Shown here: piece by piece, positions 8,546 to 17,261 of the stretch | How positions within the stretch are numbered: position 1 is the first letter of the stretch | How the letters are laid out: each line of letters starts with the position of its first letter | Source: Candidatus Microgenomates bacterium | GTDB lineage: Bacteria > Patescibacteriota > Microgenomatia > Daviesbacterales > UBA10151 | Direction: 5' to 3' | DNA: 56,486 bases | Assembly (NCBI GenBank): GCA_016182045.1 | Contig: JACOYE010000012.1 | Location: 1 to 56,486, forward strand | The notes under the pieces: generated by a model | Told to the model about the DNA's origin: nothing | Databases searched by the model: none | The model's input: the letters and a program-made list of their open reading frames with translations, nothing else | Position numbers and translations under genes: made by a program

Positions 8546-11110
8546 ATGCAAAATAAGCAAAGCTTGCGATCTAAAGATCTAAGACACAGACTTCCAGCTC
8601 ATGTTAAGCCTGAGAGATATAAAATTATCTTGATGCCTGATTTGGAACAATTTAGCTTTGAGGGGGAAGAAACAATTTATTTGACTTTGGAAAAAAGTAC
8701 CGAACAGATTACGCTTCATTCTGTTGAGCTAAAAATTGAGTCTGTGGAATGGGTCCACAAGGGAAGAGAAAATTGGGCAGGTAAAATCTCTTACAACCCC
8801 AAAAGAGAAACGGTCACTTTTACATTTCCTAAAAGTTTGGAAAAAGGAAGGGGAGAACTGAAGCTCAAATTTAAGGGAATATTAAATGATAAAATGCGCG
8901 GCTTTTACAGAAGTAAGTATGTTTTAGATGGAGTAGATAAGCACTTGGCCACCACCCAGTTTGAAGCAACTGATGCCCGCCGAGCTTTTCCCTGTTTTGA
9001 CGAGCCCTCACAAAAAGCCATCTTTGATGTGACTTTGATGATTTCCTCCCACACTGTGGCAATTTCAAATACCGTGGAGTCAGTGGTGAGGGAACATGAG
9101 AGCGGCTTGAAAATTGTGGAATTTGAACCAACCCCGAAAATGTCGACTTATCTCTTAGCCTTTATTGTGGGGGAATTTGAGAATATCGAAGGTCGTACCA
9201 AAGATGGGGCACTAATTAGAGTATTCACCACTCCAGGTAAAAAAGATCAAGCCAGATTTGCTTTGGATGTGGCCATAAAATCTTTGGAATTTTATGAGGA
9301 TTACTTTAAAATCCCATACCCTCTGCCGGTTTTGGATTTAATTGCCATTCCTGATTTTGCGGCCGGGGCCATGGAAAATTGGGGGGCCATCACTTACCGT
9401 GAATCAACCATTTTGGTGGAACCTGAAAAATCATCAGTTGCAAATAAACAATGGGTGGCCTTGGTGATTGCTCATGAGCTGGCTCACCAGTGGTTTGGTA
9501 ATTTGGTGACCATGGAGTGGTGGACACATCTTTGGTTAAATGAAGGCTTTGCCTCATTTATTGAGTATTTGGTCATTGATGCAATTTTTCCCCAGTGGGA
9601 TATCTGGACCCAGTTTGTGGCAACTGAGATGGGCACAGCATATTCTTTGGATGCATTGAAAAATACCCACCCGATTGAGGTTAAGGTGGGGCATCCGGCC
9701 GAGATTTCAGAAATATTTGATAAGGTCAGTTATTCCAAAGGAGCTTCAATTTTAAGAATGCTCCATGAGTATTTGGGAGGGGAGGTTTTCCAAAAGGGCT
9801 TGCAACACTATCTAAAAAAACACTCATATGCCAATGCAAAAACTGAGGATTTGTGGGTAGCTTTAGAAGAGGTTTCAGGGAAACCTGTGACAGAGGTAAT
9901 GACAAACTGGACCTCAAAAGCAGGGCATCCATTAATAAATATAAAGGAAAAAGGAAAAAGTAAAAAACTTCAGTTAACACAAGACAGATTTTTTTCTTCT
10001 CCACTCTCTAAAAAGCAAATAAAGGATAGTACAATTTGGTCAATTCCTTTAAATGGGACGTTAATGGATAAGAAGACTATGATTATCACTGATAGGGGAG
10101 AAAAATTAAATAAAGGGGAAACTAGTTTTGTTAGAGTTGATTATCCACACAAGTACTTTAAAGAATTGGAAAAAGATGTCAGGAGTGGCAAACTGCCTGC
10201 TCCGGACAGATTAGGGTTAATTAGGGACACTTTTAGTTTGGTCCAATCCGGACAAAGCCCGACCACTTTAGCTTTGGAGCTGGCTAAAAGTTATGCTAAT
10301 GAGGAAGACTACACGGTCTGGGCAGAGTTGACAAACCATCTTAGTAAGTTAGACTCACTTTTGGCATATGAAAGTTTTCATAACAATTATAAAACTTATA
10401 ACAGATATATTTATAAAAAGATTGTGGCAAAAATGGGCTGGCAGAAAAAGGCTGGTGAGAAACATACAGATGCACTTTTGAGAGGAATGGTTTTATATAA
10501 ACTGGGCAGTTTTGGGGATGAGGAAACTGTTAATATGGCAAAGAAGCTGTGGACAGGTGGGGAATATGTGGATCCAGATTTAAGAGGACTAGTTTATAAT
10601 CTGGTGGCAGAAAATGGGGGCAAGGATGAATGGAATCAACTAGTCAAGATGTATAAAGATGAGGATAATCAACAGGAAAAGGAGAGAATTGGAAGGGCTT
10701 TGGGACAATTTAAAGTTAAAACTTTACTAAAAAAGACCTTGGATTTTGCCATTTCCAAGCATGTCAGATATCAAAATTCACTTCAGATAATAGCTGTTGT
10801 TTGGAGTAATCCTTATGGCAGATATTTAGCCTGGGAATTTGTAAAGGCCCACTGGAAATTATTAAAAGAAAGATATGCGGGAGGGCATTATTTTACCAGA
10901 GTTTTTACCCCGGCTGGAGATTTTACCAAAATATCTGATGCAAAAGACATAGAGACCTTCATTAAGAAAAACCCAGTCCCAGAAGCCAAAAGAACAATTG
11001 CCCAGGTTTTAGAACAAATTTATTCCAATGTGGAATGGTTAAAAAGGGACAGGGAAAAAATTAGCAAGTTTCTAGTTGGGAAATCTGAATCTAGTAGGGA
11101 ATTGTCTTGA
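8546..11110 (+). CDS. M1 family aminopeptidase
   Basis: GAMENWGAITYRE and VIAHELAHQWFGNLVTMEWWTHLWLNEGFASFIEY. Confidence 0.95.
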   Translation: MQNKQSLRSKDLRHRLPAHVKPERYKIILMPDLEQFSFEGEETIYLTLEKSTEQITLHSVELKIESVEWVHKGRENWAGKISYNPKRETVTFTFPKSLEKGRGELKLKFKGILNDKMRGFYRSKYVLDGVDKHLATTQFEATDARRAFPCFDEPSQKAIFDVTLMISSHTVAISNTVESVVREHESGLKIVEFEPTPKMSTYLLAFIVGEFENIEGRTKDGALIRVFTTPGKKDQARFALDVAIKSLEFYEDYFKIPYPLPVLDLIAIPDFAAGAMENWGAITYRESTILVEPEKSSVANKQWVALVIAHELAHQWFGNLVTMEWWTHLWLNEGFASFIEYLVIDAIFPQWDIWTQFVATEMGTAYSLDALKNTHPIEVKVGHPAEISEIFDKVSYSKGASILRMLHEYLGGEVFQKGLQHYLKKHSYANAKTEDLWVALEEVSGKPVTEVMTNWTSKAGHPLINIKEKGKSKKLQLTQDRFFSSPLSKKQIKDSTIWSIPLNGTLMDKKTMIITDRGEKLNKGETSFVRVDYPHKYFKELEKDVRSGKLPAPDRLGLIRDTFSLVQSGQSPTTLALELAKSYANEEDYTVWAELTNHLSKLDSLLAYESFHNNYKTYNRYIYKKIVAKMGWQKKAGEKHTDALLRGMVLYKLGSFGDEETVNMAKKLWTGGEYVDPDLRGLVYNLVAENGGKDEWNQLVKMYKDEDNQQEKERIGRALGQFKVKTLLKKTLDFAISKHVRYQNSLQIIAVVWSNPYGRYLAWEFVKAHWKLLKERYAGGHYFTRVFTPAGDFTKISDAKDIETFIKKNPVPEAKRTIAQVLEQIYSNVEWLKRDREKISKFLVGKSESSRELS

Positions 11111-11224
11111 ATACGGACATTTTAATAAATATCATTTAGTAATCTTTTAAAGCTACAACTTTTACTTCTGAAGATTTTCCCTGATGTTTCACATTCTCTG
11201 TAACCAAAAATCAGATGTATGTAA

Positions 11225-11252
11225 CATTAACTTCTCGATCGAGAAGTTAATG
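11225..11252. repeat. 28-bp perfect palindrome CATTAACTTCTCGATCGAGAAGTTAATG
   Basis: Self reverse-complementary by inspection. Confidence 0.9.
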
Positions 11253-11256
11253 AAAA

Positions 11257-11463
11257 TTAAGTTAATTCCAGAAGACCCTTTTTAAAATCAATTGTCAGCT
11301 TAAAGTATTTAAGAAAAGATAAACCTAAAAGTCCATCAGAAGATATTTCAGAAAAGAAACGCACCCTTTATCTCACCAGTATATATAGTGGCTATTCTTG
11401 TCTTAAAACTTCAGCCAAAACCCAGGTATTCTTAAATTTTTTCTTCACTTCAGAAATTTTCAT
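11257..11463 (-). pseudogene. Decayed locus: small N-terminal ORF plus retropepsin-like aspartic protease C-terminal fragment
   Basis: MKISEVKKKFKNTWVLAEVLRQE*; shifted frame RIATIYTGEIKGAFLF*; EISSDGLLGLSFLKYFKLTIDFKKGLLELT*. Confidence 0.6.
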
Positions 11464-11508
11464 ACAAATTCACTTTACCATATTTTTATGATAGAATTCT
11501 AGATCAAT

Positions 11509-12084
11509 ATGGCATTAAATGTCACTGATTTAAGAAATGGAACTGTTTTTAAGGAAGGGAATAATATTTTTCAGGTCCTTTCCTATGATCATGTTAAGAT
11601 GGGCAGGGGATCTGGGAATGTTAAGGTCAAGGTTAAAAATTTAAAGACGGGGTCCATTACTGAAAAGTCTTTTATGACCGGGGCCAGAGTGGATGAGGCT
11701 GAGGTAGAAAAGAAAAAAGCTCAATTTTTATACAGGGAGGGGGATCCGCCAGCTGGCGGATTTAATTTCATGGATCCTTCCTCTTTTGAACAATTTTCCA
11801 TCCCTTCTCAAGCTTTAGGCGATCAGGTTAAATATTTAAAAGAGGGACTGGAAGTAACATTGATAGTTTCTGAGGATGAAGCATTAGGGTTGGAGCTTCC
11901 CATGAGCCTGGTTTATGAAATAGCTGAAACTGGACCCGGGGAAAAAGGCAATACTGTTTCTAATGTTTTTAAAGAAGCGACCCTAGATAATGGTCTGGTA
12001 GTTAAAGTACCTATGTTTATTGGTGTTGGGGAAAAGGTTAAAGTTGATACCAGGAGTGGGGAATATGTGGAGAGGGTTAAATAA
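11509..12084 (+). CDS. efp: Translation elongation factor P
   Basis: LRNGTVFKEGNNIFQVLSYDHVKMGRGSGNVKVKVKNLKTGSITEKSF; FMDPSSFEQFSI. Confidence 0.95.
   Translation: MALNVTDLRNGTVFKEGNNIFQVLSYDHVKMGRGSGNVKVKVKNLKTGSITEKSFMTGARVDEAEVEKKKAQFLYREGDPPAGGFNFMDPSSFEQFSIPSQALGDQVKYLKEGLEVTLIVSEDEALGLELPMSLVYEIAETGPGEKGNTVSNVFKEATLDNGLVVKVPMFIGVGEKVKVDTRSGEYVERVK
11744..11761. repeat. 18-bp perfect palindrome ATCCGCCAGCTGGCGGAT in frame in efp
   Basis: Encodes the extra DPPAGG in YREGDPPAGGFNFMDPSS; related to 4871-4886. Confidence 0.9.
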
Positions 12085-12087
12085 GAT

Positions 12088-12212
12088 TTGACAATAGATG
12101 ATGGAAGATGGAAGATAGTATTTTGAGGATAGAAGATTGAAGATGGATTTCTAACTTCCATTTTCTACCTTCTACCACCATCTTCTATTCTCTACCATCT
12201 ATCGTCTAAGAA
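12088..12212. repeat. Intergenic imperfect hairpin with purine-rich and pyrimidine-rich arms
   Basis: ATAGATGATGGAAGATGGAAGATAG ... TTCTATTCTCTACCATCTATCGTCTA between efp and galU. Confidence 0.6.
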
Positions 12213-12213
12213 T

Positions 12214-13101
12214 ATGGCCAAAAGGATAACCAAAGTTTTAATACCTGCTGCTGGGTTTGGGACAAGATTCCTTCCTCAAACCAAGGCTATGCCCAAGGAA
12301 ATGCTGCCGATTGTAGATAAACCTGTGATCCAATATGTGGTGGAGGAGGTGGTAGCATCCGGGGTAGATAACATAATTATTGTGACCGGAGCCACCAAAA
12401 GAGCCATTGAGGATCATTTTGATGAGCCTAATGAAGATTTGGTGCAGAATTTAACAAATGGCAAAAAAGAAGAGCTTCTGGAGCAAATAAATAGAATCTC
12501 CAACATGGCCAATTTTATTTATGTCAGACAAAAAGGCCCTTATGGTAACGGCACCCCTGTTTTAGCAGGAGAACCGGTTATTGAAGATGAGCCATTTGCT
12601 GTTGTTTGGGGGGATGAATTTATTTTGGCTGATCCTCCAAGGCTTAAGCAGATGATTGAAGTACACGAAAAATATGGAGGCATGGTCATCTCAGGTATGA
12701 GGATTGAGCAAAAAGAGGATTTAAAAAGATATGGAGTGATGGATATAGAACCGGTTGAAGGTAATGTTTTTAAGGTAAAAAGAATCGTGGAAAAACCGGA
12801 TCCGCCGGAAGCGCCATCTAACTTGGCTGCAATTGGGGCCTATATTTTGCCTCCGGAAATTTTTACTGCTTTAAAGAGTATAAAACCTGGTAAAGGGGGG
12901 GAGCTTTGGTTAGTTGATGCCATAAACTTACTGAAGGAGCAAGGTTTACCTTTATATACTGTGGAAATTAAGAATGGCAAATATTATGACACAGGTAATA
13001 AGCTGGAATATATGAAAACAGTGGTTGAGCTGGCTTTGAGACACCCGGAAGTAGGAGAGGAATTTAACCAATATCTTAAGTCCTTAACGGACAAATCTTA
13101 A
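12214..13101 (+). CDS. galU: UTP-glucose-1-phosphate uridylyltransferase
   Basis: KVLIPAAGFGTRFLPQTKAMPKEMLPIVDKPVIQYVVEE. Confidence 0.95.
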   Translation: MAKRITKVLIPAAGFGTRFLPQTKAMPKEMLPIVDKPVIQYVVEEVVASGVDNIIIVTGATKRAIEDHFDEPNEDLVQNLTNGKKEELLEQINRISNMANFIYVRQKGPYGNGTPVLAGEPVIEDEPFAVVWGDEFILADPPRLKQMIEVHEKYGGMVISGMRIEQKEDLKRYGVMDIEPVEGNVFKVKRIVEKPDPPEAPSNLAAIGAYILPPEIFTALKSIKPGKGGELWLVDAINLLKEQGLPLYTVEIKNGKYYDTGNKLEYMKTVVELALRHPEVGEEFNQYLKSLTDKS

Positions 13102-13527
13102 GGCCCAAATTACCCCGTAAACCGTGACCGCCTGAGTTAAAATACCCCAGGGAAGTTTGATGTTGCTTTGGATCTTATGTTGCCATTTATAAGCAGTAGA
13201 GTAGGGAGGGAAGTTCCAGCCCCAAAGAAGATAAGGCATCATTAAAATATCCCAAATTTCAGAGAAAAAGACGCAAGCGAGAAAGTAGATGGGATCAATG
13301 TATCTGCCAAAAATAAAAAAGGCCAGTACAATTCCTAAAATTAAATCCAGAGCCGCTTCGGCAAAAAGTGTGATTTTATTTTTCTTTCTCCATCCCATGC
13401 CTAAATCCCAGTGAGGAATCATATCCAAAACAGGGTGGGAGATTGCAGCCAAGGGTAAGCCAATGGCAGGGTTGGGAATGGAGGCAGCGATGGCCCCTCC
13501 CACAAGTGCATGTGCGGTGGCGGTCAT
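13084..13527 (-). CDS. Membrane-associated hypothetical protein (metal-dependent hydrolase-like)
   Basis: MTATAHALVGGAIAASIPNPAIGLPLAAISHPVLDMIPHWDLG. Confidence 0.6.
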   Translation of the reverse strand: MTATAHALVGGAIAASIPNPAIGLPLAAISHPVLDMIPHWDLGMGWRKKNKITLFAEAALDLILGIVLAFFIFGRYIDPIYFLACVFFSEIWDILMMPYLLWGWNFPPYSTAYKWQHKIQSNIKLPWGILTQAVTVYGVIWALRFVR

Positions 13528-13607
13528 AAAAAGGGTTAACTATTAGTATAACAGACTGTGTCAATGATTGGAAATTTAAAACAATTCATGTTACCCTTAT
13601 TTCTATC

Positions 13608-14525
13608 ATGTTTCCGGTACTTTTTTCAGTAGGTAAATTTGGGGTTTCATCTTTTGGTCTTTTTTTAGGATTGGCCTTTCTTTTTGGGGTATTTTTGATT
13701 TGGAGGTTGTCTCGGGCTTGGGATTTGGATGAGGAAAAGATCCTGGATCTCACCCTGTTGACCTTTGGTGGGGGACTAATAGGGGCAAGAATCTATTTTG
13801 GCATAGAACATTTTGATATTTTTTCATCAAACCCCTTAAGACTAATACTGGTTAATAAATTCCCCGGCTTTTCTTTCTGGGGCGCCTTTTTGGGTGGCTG
13901 GTTAAGTTTGTATTTTTTTGCCAAACGTAAGAGGATAGATTTTTGGCAGGTGGCGGATGTGGCCTCGGTAGGTTTTTTAGGCTCGCTGATCCTGGCTGAT
14001 ATTGGCTGTCTTTTAGGAGGATGCTCCATCGGCATAGTCAGTAATTTTCTGGCAGTACCAATGGTGGGAGTGATTGGCAAAAGATTTCCCGTTCAGGCTT
14101 TGGAGGCAATACTTTTTTTGATCTCACTTAAAATTATCTGGTGGCAAGCTACCCACTTTCATTTTAGAGGTAAGATTGTCATATTAACCCTGATTTTGGT
14201 AGGACTTATTAAATTTTTTACGGAACCCTTAAGAGCAATTCATTCAGGCGGTTATATATTTTCTCTAACTTTGGTGATTTTAGGGGTGAGTATTTTTTAC
14301 AAGCTACACTCTGGCAAAAGGACTCCTCTGTCCGATTTTCACTCGTTTATCTCTCTTCTGAGAAGTTTTCTGACTGATGGCGGAGCGAGGAAGATAATGG
14401 TAGATCACCTAAAGAGAAATTGGTATAATCAGAAGACTTCCCTTTACTGGAAGCTTAAGAGTGTAACTAAAATTTTAAGGAGGTTTCGTGTTAGGTTTTC
14501 CCACAAACAGTCTAAAGTCTATTAA
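13608..14525 (+). CDS. lgt: Prolipoprotein diacylglyceryl transferase
   Basis: Multi-TM; GGLIGARIYFGIEHFD; FSFWGAFLGGWLSL; GCLLGGCSIGI; FTEPLR. Confidence 0.8.
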   Translation: MFPVLFSVGKFGVSSFGLFLGLAFLFGVFLIWRLSRAWDLDEEKILDLTLLTFGGGLIGARIYFGIEHFDIFSSNPLRLILVNKFPGFSFWGAFLGGWLSLYFFAKRKRIDFWQVADVASVGFLGSLILADIGCLLGGCSIGIVSNFLAVPMVGVIGKRFPVQALEAILFLISLKIIWWQATHFHFRGKIVILTLILVGLIKFFTEPLRAIHSGGYIFSLTLVILGVSIFYKLHSGKRTPLSDFHSFISLLRSFLTDGGARKIMVDHLKRNWYNQKTSLYWKLKSVTKILRRFRVRFSHKQSKVY

Positions 14526-14847
14526 AAATAAGCTGCTCAGACAGCAGAAAGAGGTTGAGGAAAATATCAAAGAGGTGGAAGAAGATGATCCGGCCACCAC
14601 CCCATCTTTGGCAGAACCTTCCGAACCTGGAACAGATTCTTATATTGCTGAGACTCATACCAGAACTGTTGCCATCAAAGAGCAGCTAAAAAAAATTAGT
14701 GGTAATATCAAAACTGCCCTAGGAAAGATCCGAAAAGGCACTTATGGTAGGTGTGAGAAATGCGGCAGGCAAATAGAACTTGGCAGACTCCTGGCCATGC
14801 CCACAGCCCAATATTGTTTGGCTGATTCTAAAAAGATCAGCAAATAA
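14488..14847 (+). CDS. TraR/DksA-type zinc finger protein
   Basis: GTYGRCEKCGRQIELGRLLAMPTAQYC; GTG start. Confidence 0.85.
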   Translation: MLGFPTNSLKSIKNKLLRQQKEVEENIKEVEEDDPATTPSLAEPSEPGTDSYIAETHTRTVAIKEQLKKISGNIKTALGKIRKGTYGRCEKCGRQIELGRLLAMPTAQYCLADSKKISK

Positions 14848-14905
14848 TCTGTAGTTGACAAGTGATTTGCTTAAAGTTTACTATCAAATTAGGAGGTGAA
14901 TTTTA

Positions 14906-15304
14906 ATGGATCATGCAAAGGTCAGAAAGGCCATAGAAGCATCGGAGGCCAAAGCCAAAGAGTTGGGAATCGCTGTTTCCACAGCCATAGTGGATGAGTA
15001 CGGGGATCTTTTGGCTTTCTCCAGAATGCAGGGAGCTATTAAAATCAGTCCTAAGTTCGCACTTGCTAAAGCCTACACAGCGGGAACAATAGGGATGGCT
15101 ACGGCCGATATGGCGCCATACGCTACTCCTGGTAAACCTTACTACGGGATGGATGCGTTGTTTGGAGGTGAGTTGACCACAATTGCCGGTGGTTTGCCCA
15201 TTAAAGTAGGCGACAAACTAGTCGGAGGAATCGGAGTAGGTGGCTCAGCGGATGTATCTCAGGATGTGGAGTGTGCAAAAGCTGCTTTGGCTGAACTTAC
15301 TTGA
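14906..15304 (+). CDS. GlcG/HbpS family (heme-binding-like) protein
   Basis: AIVDEYGDLLAFSRMQGA; GGLPIKVGDKLVGGIGVGGSADVSQDVECAKAAL; AGGAGGTG Shine-Dalgarno. Confidence 0.85.
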   Translation: MDHAKVRKAIEASEAKAKELGIAVSTAIVDEYGDLLAFSRMQGAIKISPKFALAKAYTAGTIGMATADMAPYATPGKPYYGMDALFGGELTTIAGGLPIKVGDKLVGGIGVGGSADVSQDVECAKAALAELT

Positions 15305-16371
15305 TGCTTTTTAAAAATTCTAGCAAAATCTTCACCTGGTCGCACGATTTGACAACGGCCATTATTCCAGTGGAAGACTTCCCAAAAAATCCAACCAGTT
15401 CTTTTTCCCAAGATGAAGGTCCTAAAGCTAAAATTTTTGCCAAACCAGGATTCATTGAAGTCTAAATGCCTGGGATCAGCCAAATTTTTGGCAGCATAAT
15501 CTTGAACAATAATAATTCCCCCCTGCTTTAACAATCTTTTTGCTCTTTCTATGAGGATCTGCTGTTGCAATAAGTTGAGCTGATATAAAATCATGCTCAA
15601 GATGACTGCATTAAATGAGGCTCGTGGCAATCTTGCAGAAGATAAAAGGTCAATTTTTCGAAACTTAACTTTTGTGCTTTTTCGTATTCTACTTTCAAAC
15701 TCAAAAGCAGCATCCATCAGGTTTAGTTCTTGAGGATAAAAACTGCATGCCATTCGCCATTCTCGTACTTTTGGATGGTCTGGATTTTCTTTGTCAACTG
15801 CCAAACATTGTTGCAGATTGATTCTTTTGGAAAGTAGACTTGAAACAGACTTTCCAGGAGTTTGGTCCTCAACAGAGTGGAAAGGTATCCCAACCTCGAT
15901 CCCTCTTAATCCGTAGTTACCACCACAGCCAAGATCAGCAATAAAGACAGGTGTACTATCCCAAAAATGAGCGACAATCGCATAAGGCCCGGTATATCTT
16001 TGGTAGATGGTAGTGGTGGTTGATTTTGTCCTAAGTAATTTTTCAAAATATTTTTTCGTTTCAATATTTGAGCATAAGCTTTTGAGCTCCTTATGCCACC
16101 CCCCTATGTCCAGAAGAGACCTATAAGATAAATCCTGATCCCTAAATTTAATGGCTTGGAATGCTCGATATATTAAATTAACTAAATGTTTGTAGGTAAT
16201 ATCCGAACGCCTTTTCTTGACCCTCATTAAAATATCCGCAATTGGTTCGCCACTCACTACCATTTCTACTAAACTTGCATAAAAAGCTCCCAAAACAGGA
16301 TCACCCCCCGGAGGATTATGAGATTGATCAACCAGTTCACTCAAAAGATTTGGATCAAAGACATCTTTCAT
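15259..16371 (-). CDS. SAM-dependent methyltransferase-like protein
   Basis: PVFIADLGCGGNYGLRGIEVG; ASFNAVILSMILYQLN; RAKRLLKQGGIIIVQDY. Confidence 0.65.
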   Translation of the reverse strand: MKDVFDPNLLSELVDQSHNPPGGDPVLGAFYASLVEMVVSGEPIADILMRVKKRRSDITYKHLVNLIYRAFQAIKFRDQDLSYRSLLDIGGWHKELKSLCSNIETKKYFEKLLRTKSTTTTIYQRYTGPYAIVAHFWDSTPVFIADLGCGGNYGLRGIEVGIPFHSVEDQTPGKSVSSLLSKRINLQQCLAVDKENPDHPKVREWRMACSFYPQELNLMDAAFEFESRIRKSTKVKFRKIDLLSSARLPRASFNAVILSMILYQLNLLQQQILIERAKRLLKQGGIIIVQDYAAKNLADPRHLDFNESWFGKNFSFRTFILGKRTGWIFWEVFHWNNGRCQIVRPGEDFARIFKKHQVSSAKAAFAHSTS

Positions 16372-16418
16372 CTTTTAAGATTTTGCTCTATCATGATATC
16401 AATATAACATTTCTTAAA

Positions 16419-17261
16419 ATGGTAGCGCAAAAAAAACCATTCAAAGTTGGCTCTTTATTAAAAAGAGAAGATCGAAATTTAGCAGCTATACTATTGGCCA
16501 AGGGAGAGATTGGGGGAATATTCAACAGAGGTGTATGCGCCTTATGGTTTGACGGAGGAAACTTAAAGGCTGTGAGAAAGATCTGGAAAATAAAAGGGGA
16601 AGGAAGGAAAGGTAGGCCTGTGGCTTTAACAATTGGCTCTGAGGAATTTGTTCCCATGATTGATGAGAATGCACTTTCGGAGAAGGTGAGGAATTTATTG
16701 TATGCGCCTGATTTTAAACAAAGAGTTGGATCACTCTGTTTTATCAGAGCCCCTCTCAAGGCTTCTTACCAAAATCTTTTACCTGACCATGCCAAAAGTT
16801 TCGAAGCAGAAGGAATATGTATGATCCAAAACTGGGACCCGCATGGACATGATCCGACTGAGCAATTTTTAGATGAAGCAAGGAGGTTAGGGGTAAAACA
16901 TCCAGCCGTTACCTCAATGAATATCACGGGAGAAAGAGAAATTGTTGATCAGAATGAAGGTAAAAATTTCTGTCAAGATCACCATATCCCAATATTTTTA
17001 AACGATCCCCAAGCTCATCCAAAGCATCTTGGCTCGTACACCATTTTTACCTTTGGCGCCCACGGAATAAGGCTTGAAAGAGATGGTAATATTCCAGGCA
17101 AGTTTTTTGAAAATATTTTTGGTATGCCTGTTGATATGGAAGTTACCAAAAAACCAAACTACCCTCAGCTTGAATTTCCACCCCCTCTTTTTGAAAATCT
17201 CACCGGTTCAAAGCTCAGAGAAGCCATATTACTATATTTAAAAGGTCAAGCTGATGTTTAA
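16419..17261 (+). CDS. Divergent YrdC/Sua5-like domain protein
   Basis: GVCALWFDGGNLKAVRKIWKIKGEGRKGRPVALTIGSEEFVPMID. Confidence 0.45.
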   Translation: MVAQKKPFKVGSLLKREDRNLAAILLAKGEIGGIFNRGVCALWFDGGNLKAVRKIWKIKGEGRKGRPVALTIGSEEFVPMIDENALSEKVRNLLYAPDFKQRVGSLCFIRAPLKASYQNLLPDHAKSFEAEGICMIQNWDPHGHDPTEQFLDEARRLGVKHPAVTSMNITGEREIVDQNEGKNFCQDHHIPIFLNDPQAHPKHLGSYTIFTFGAHGIRLERDGNIPGKFFENIFGMPVDMEVTKKPNYPQLEFPPPLFENLTGSKLREAILLYLKGQADV

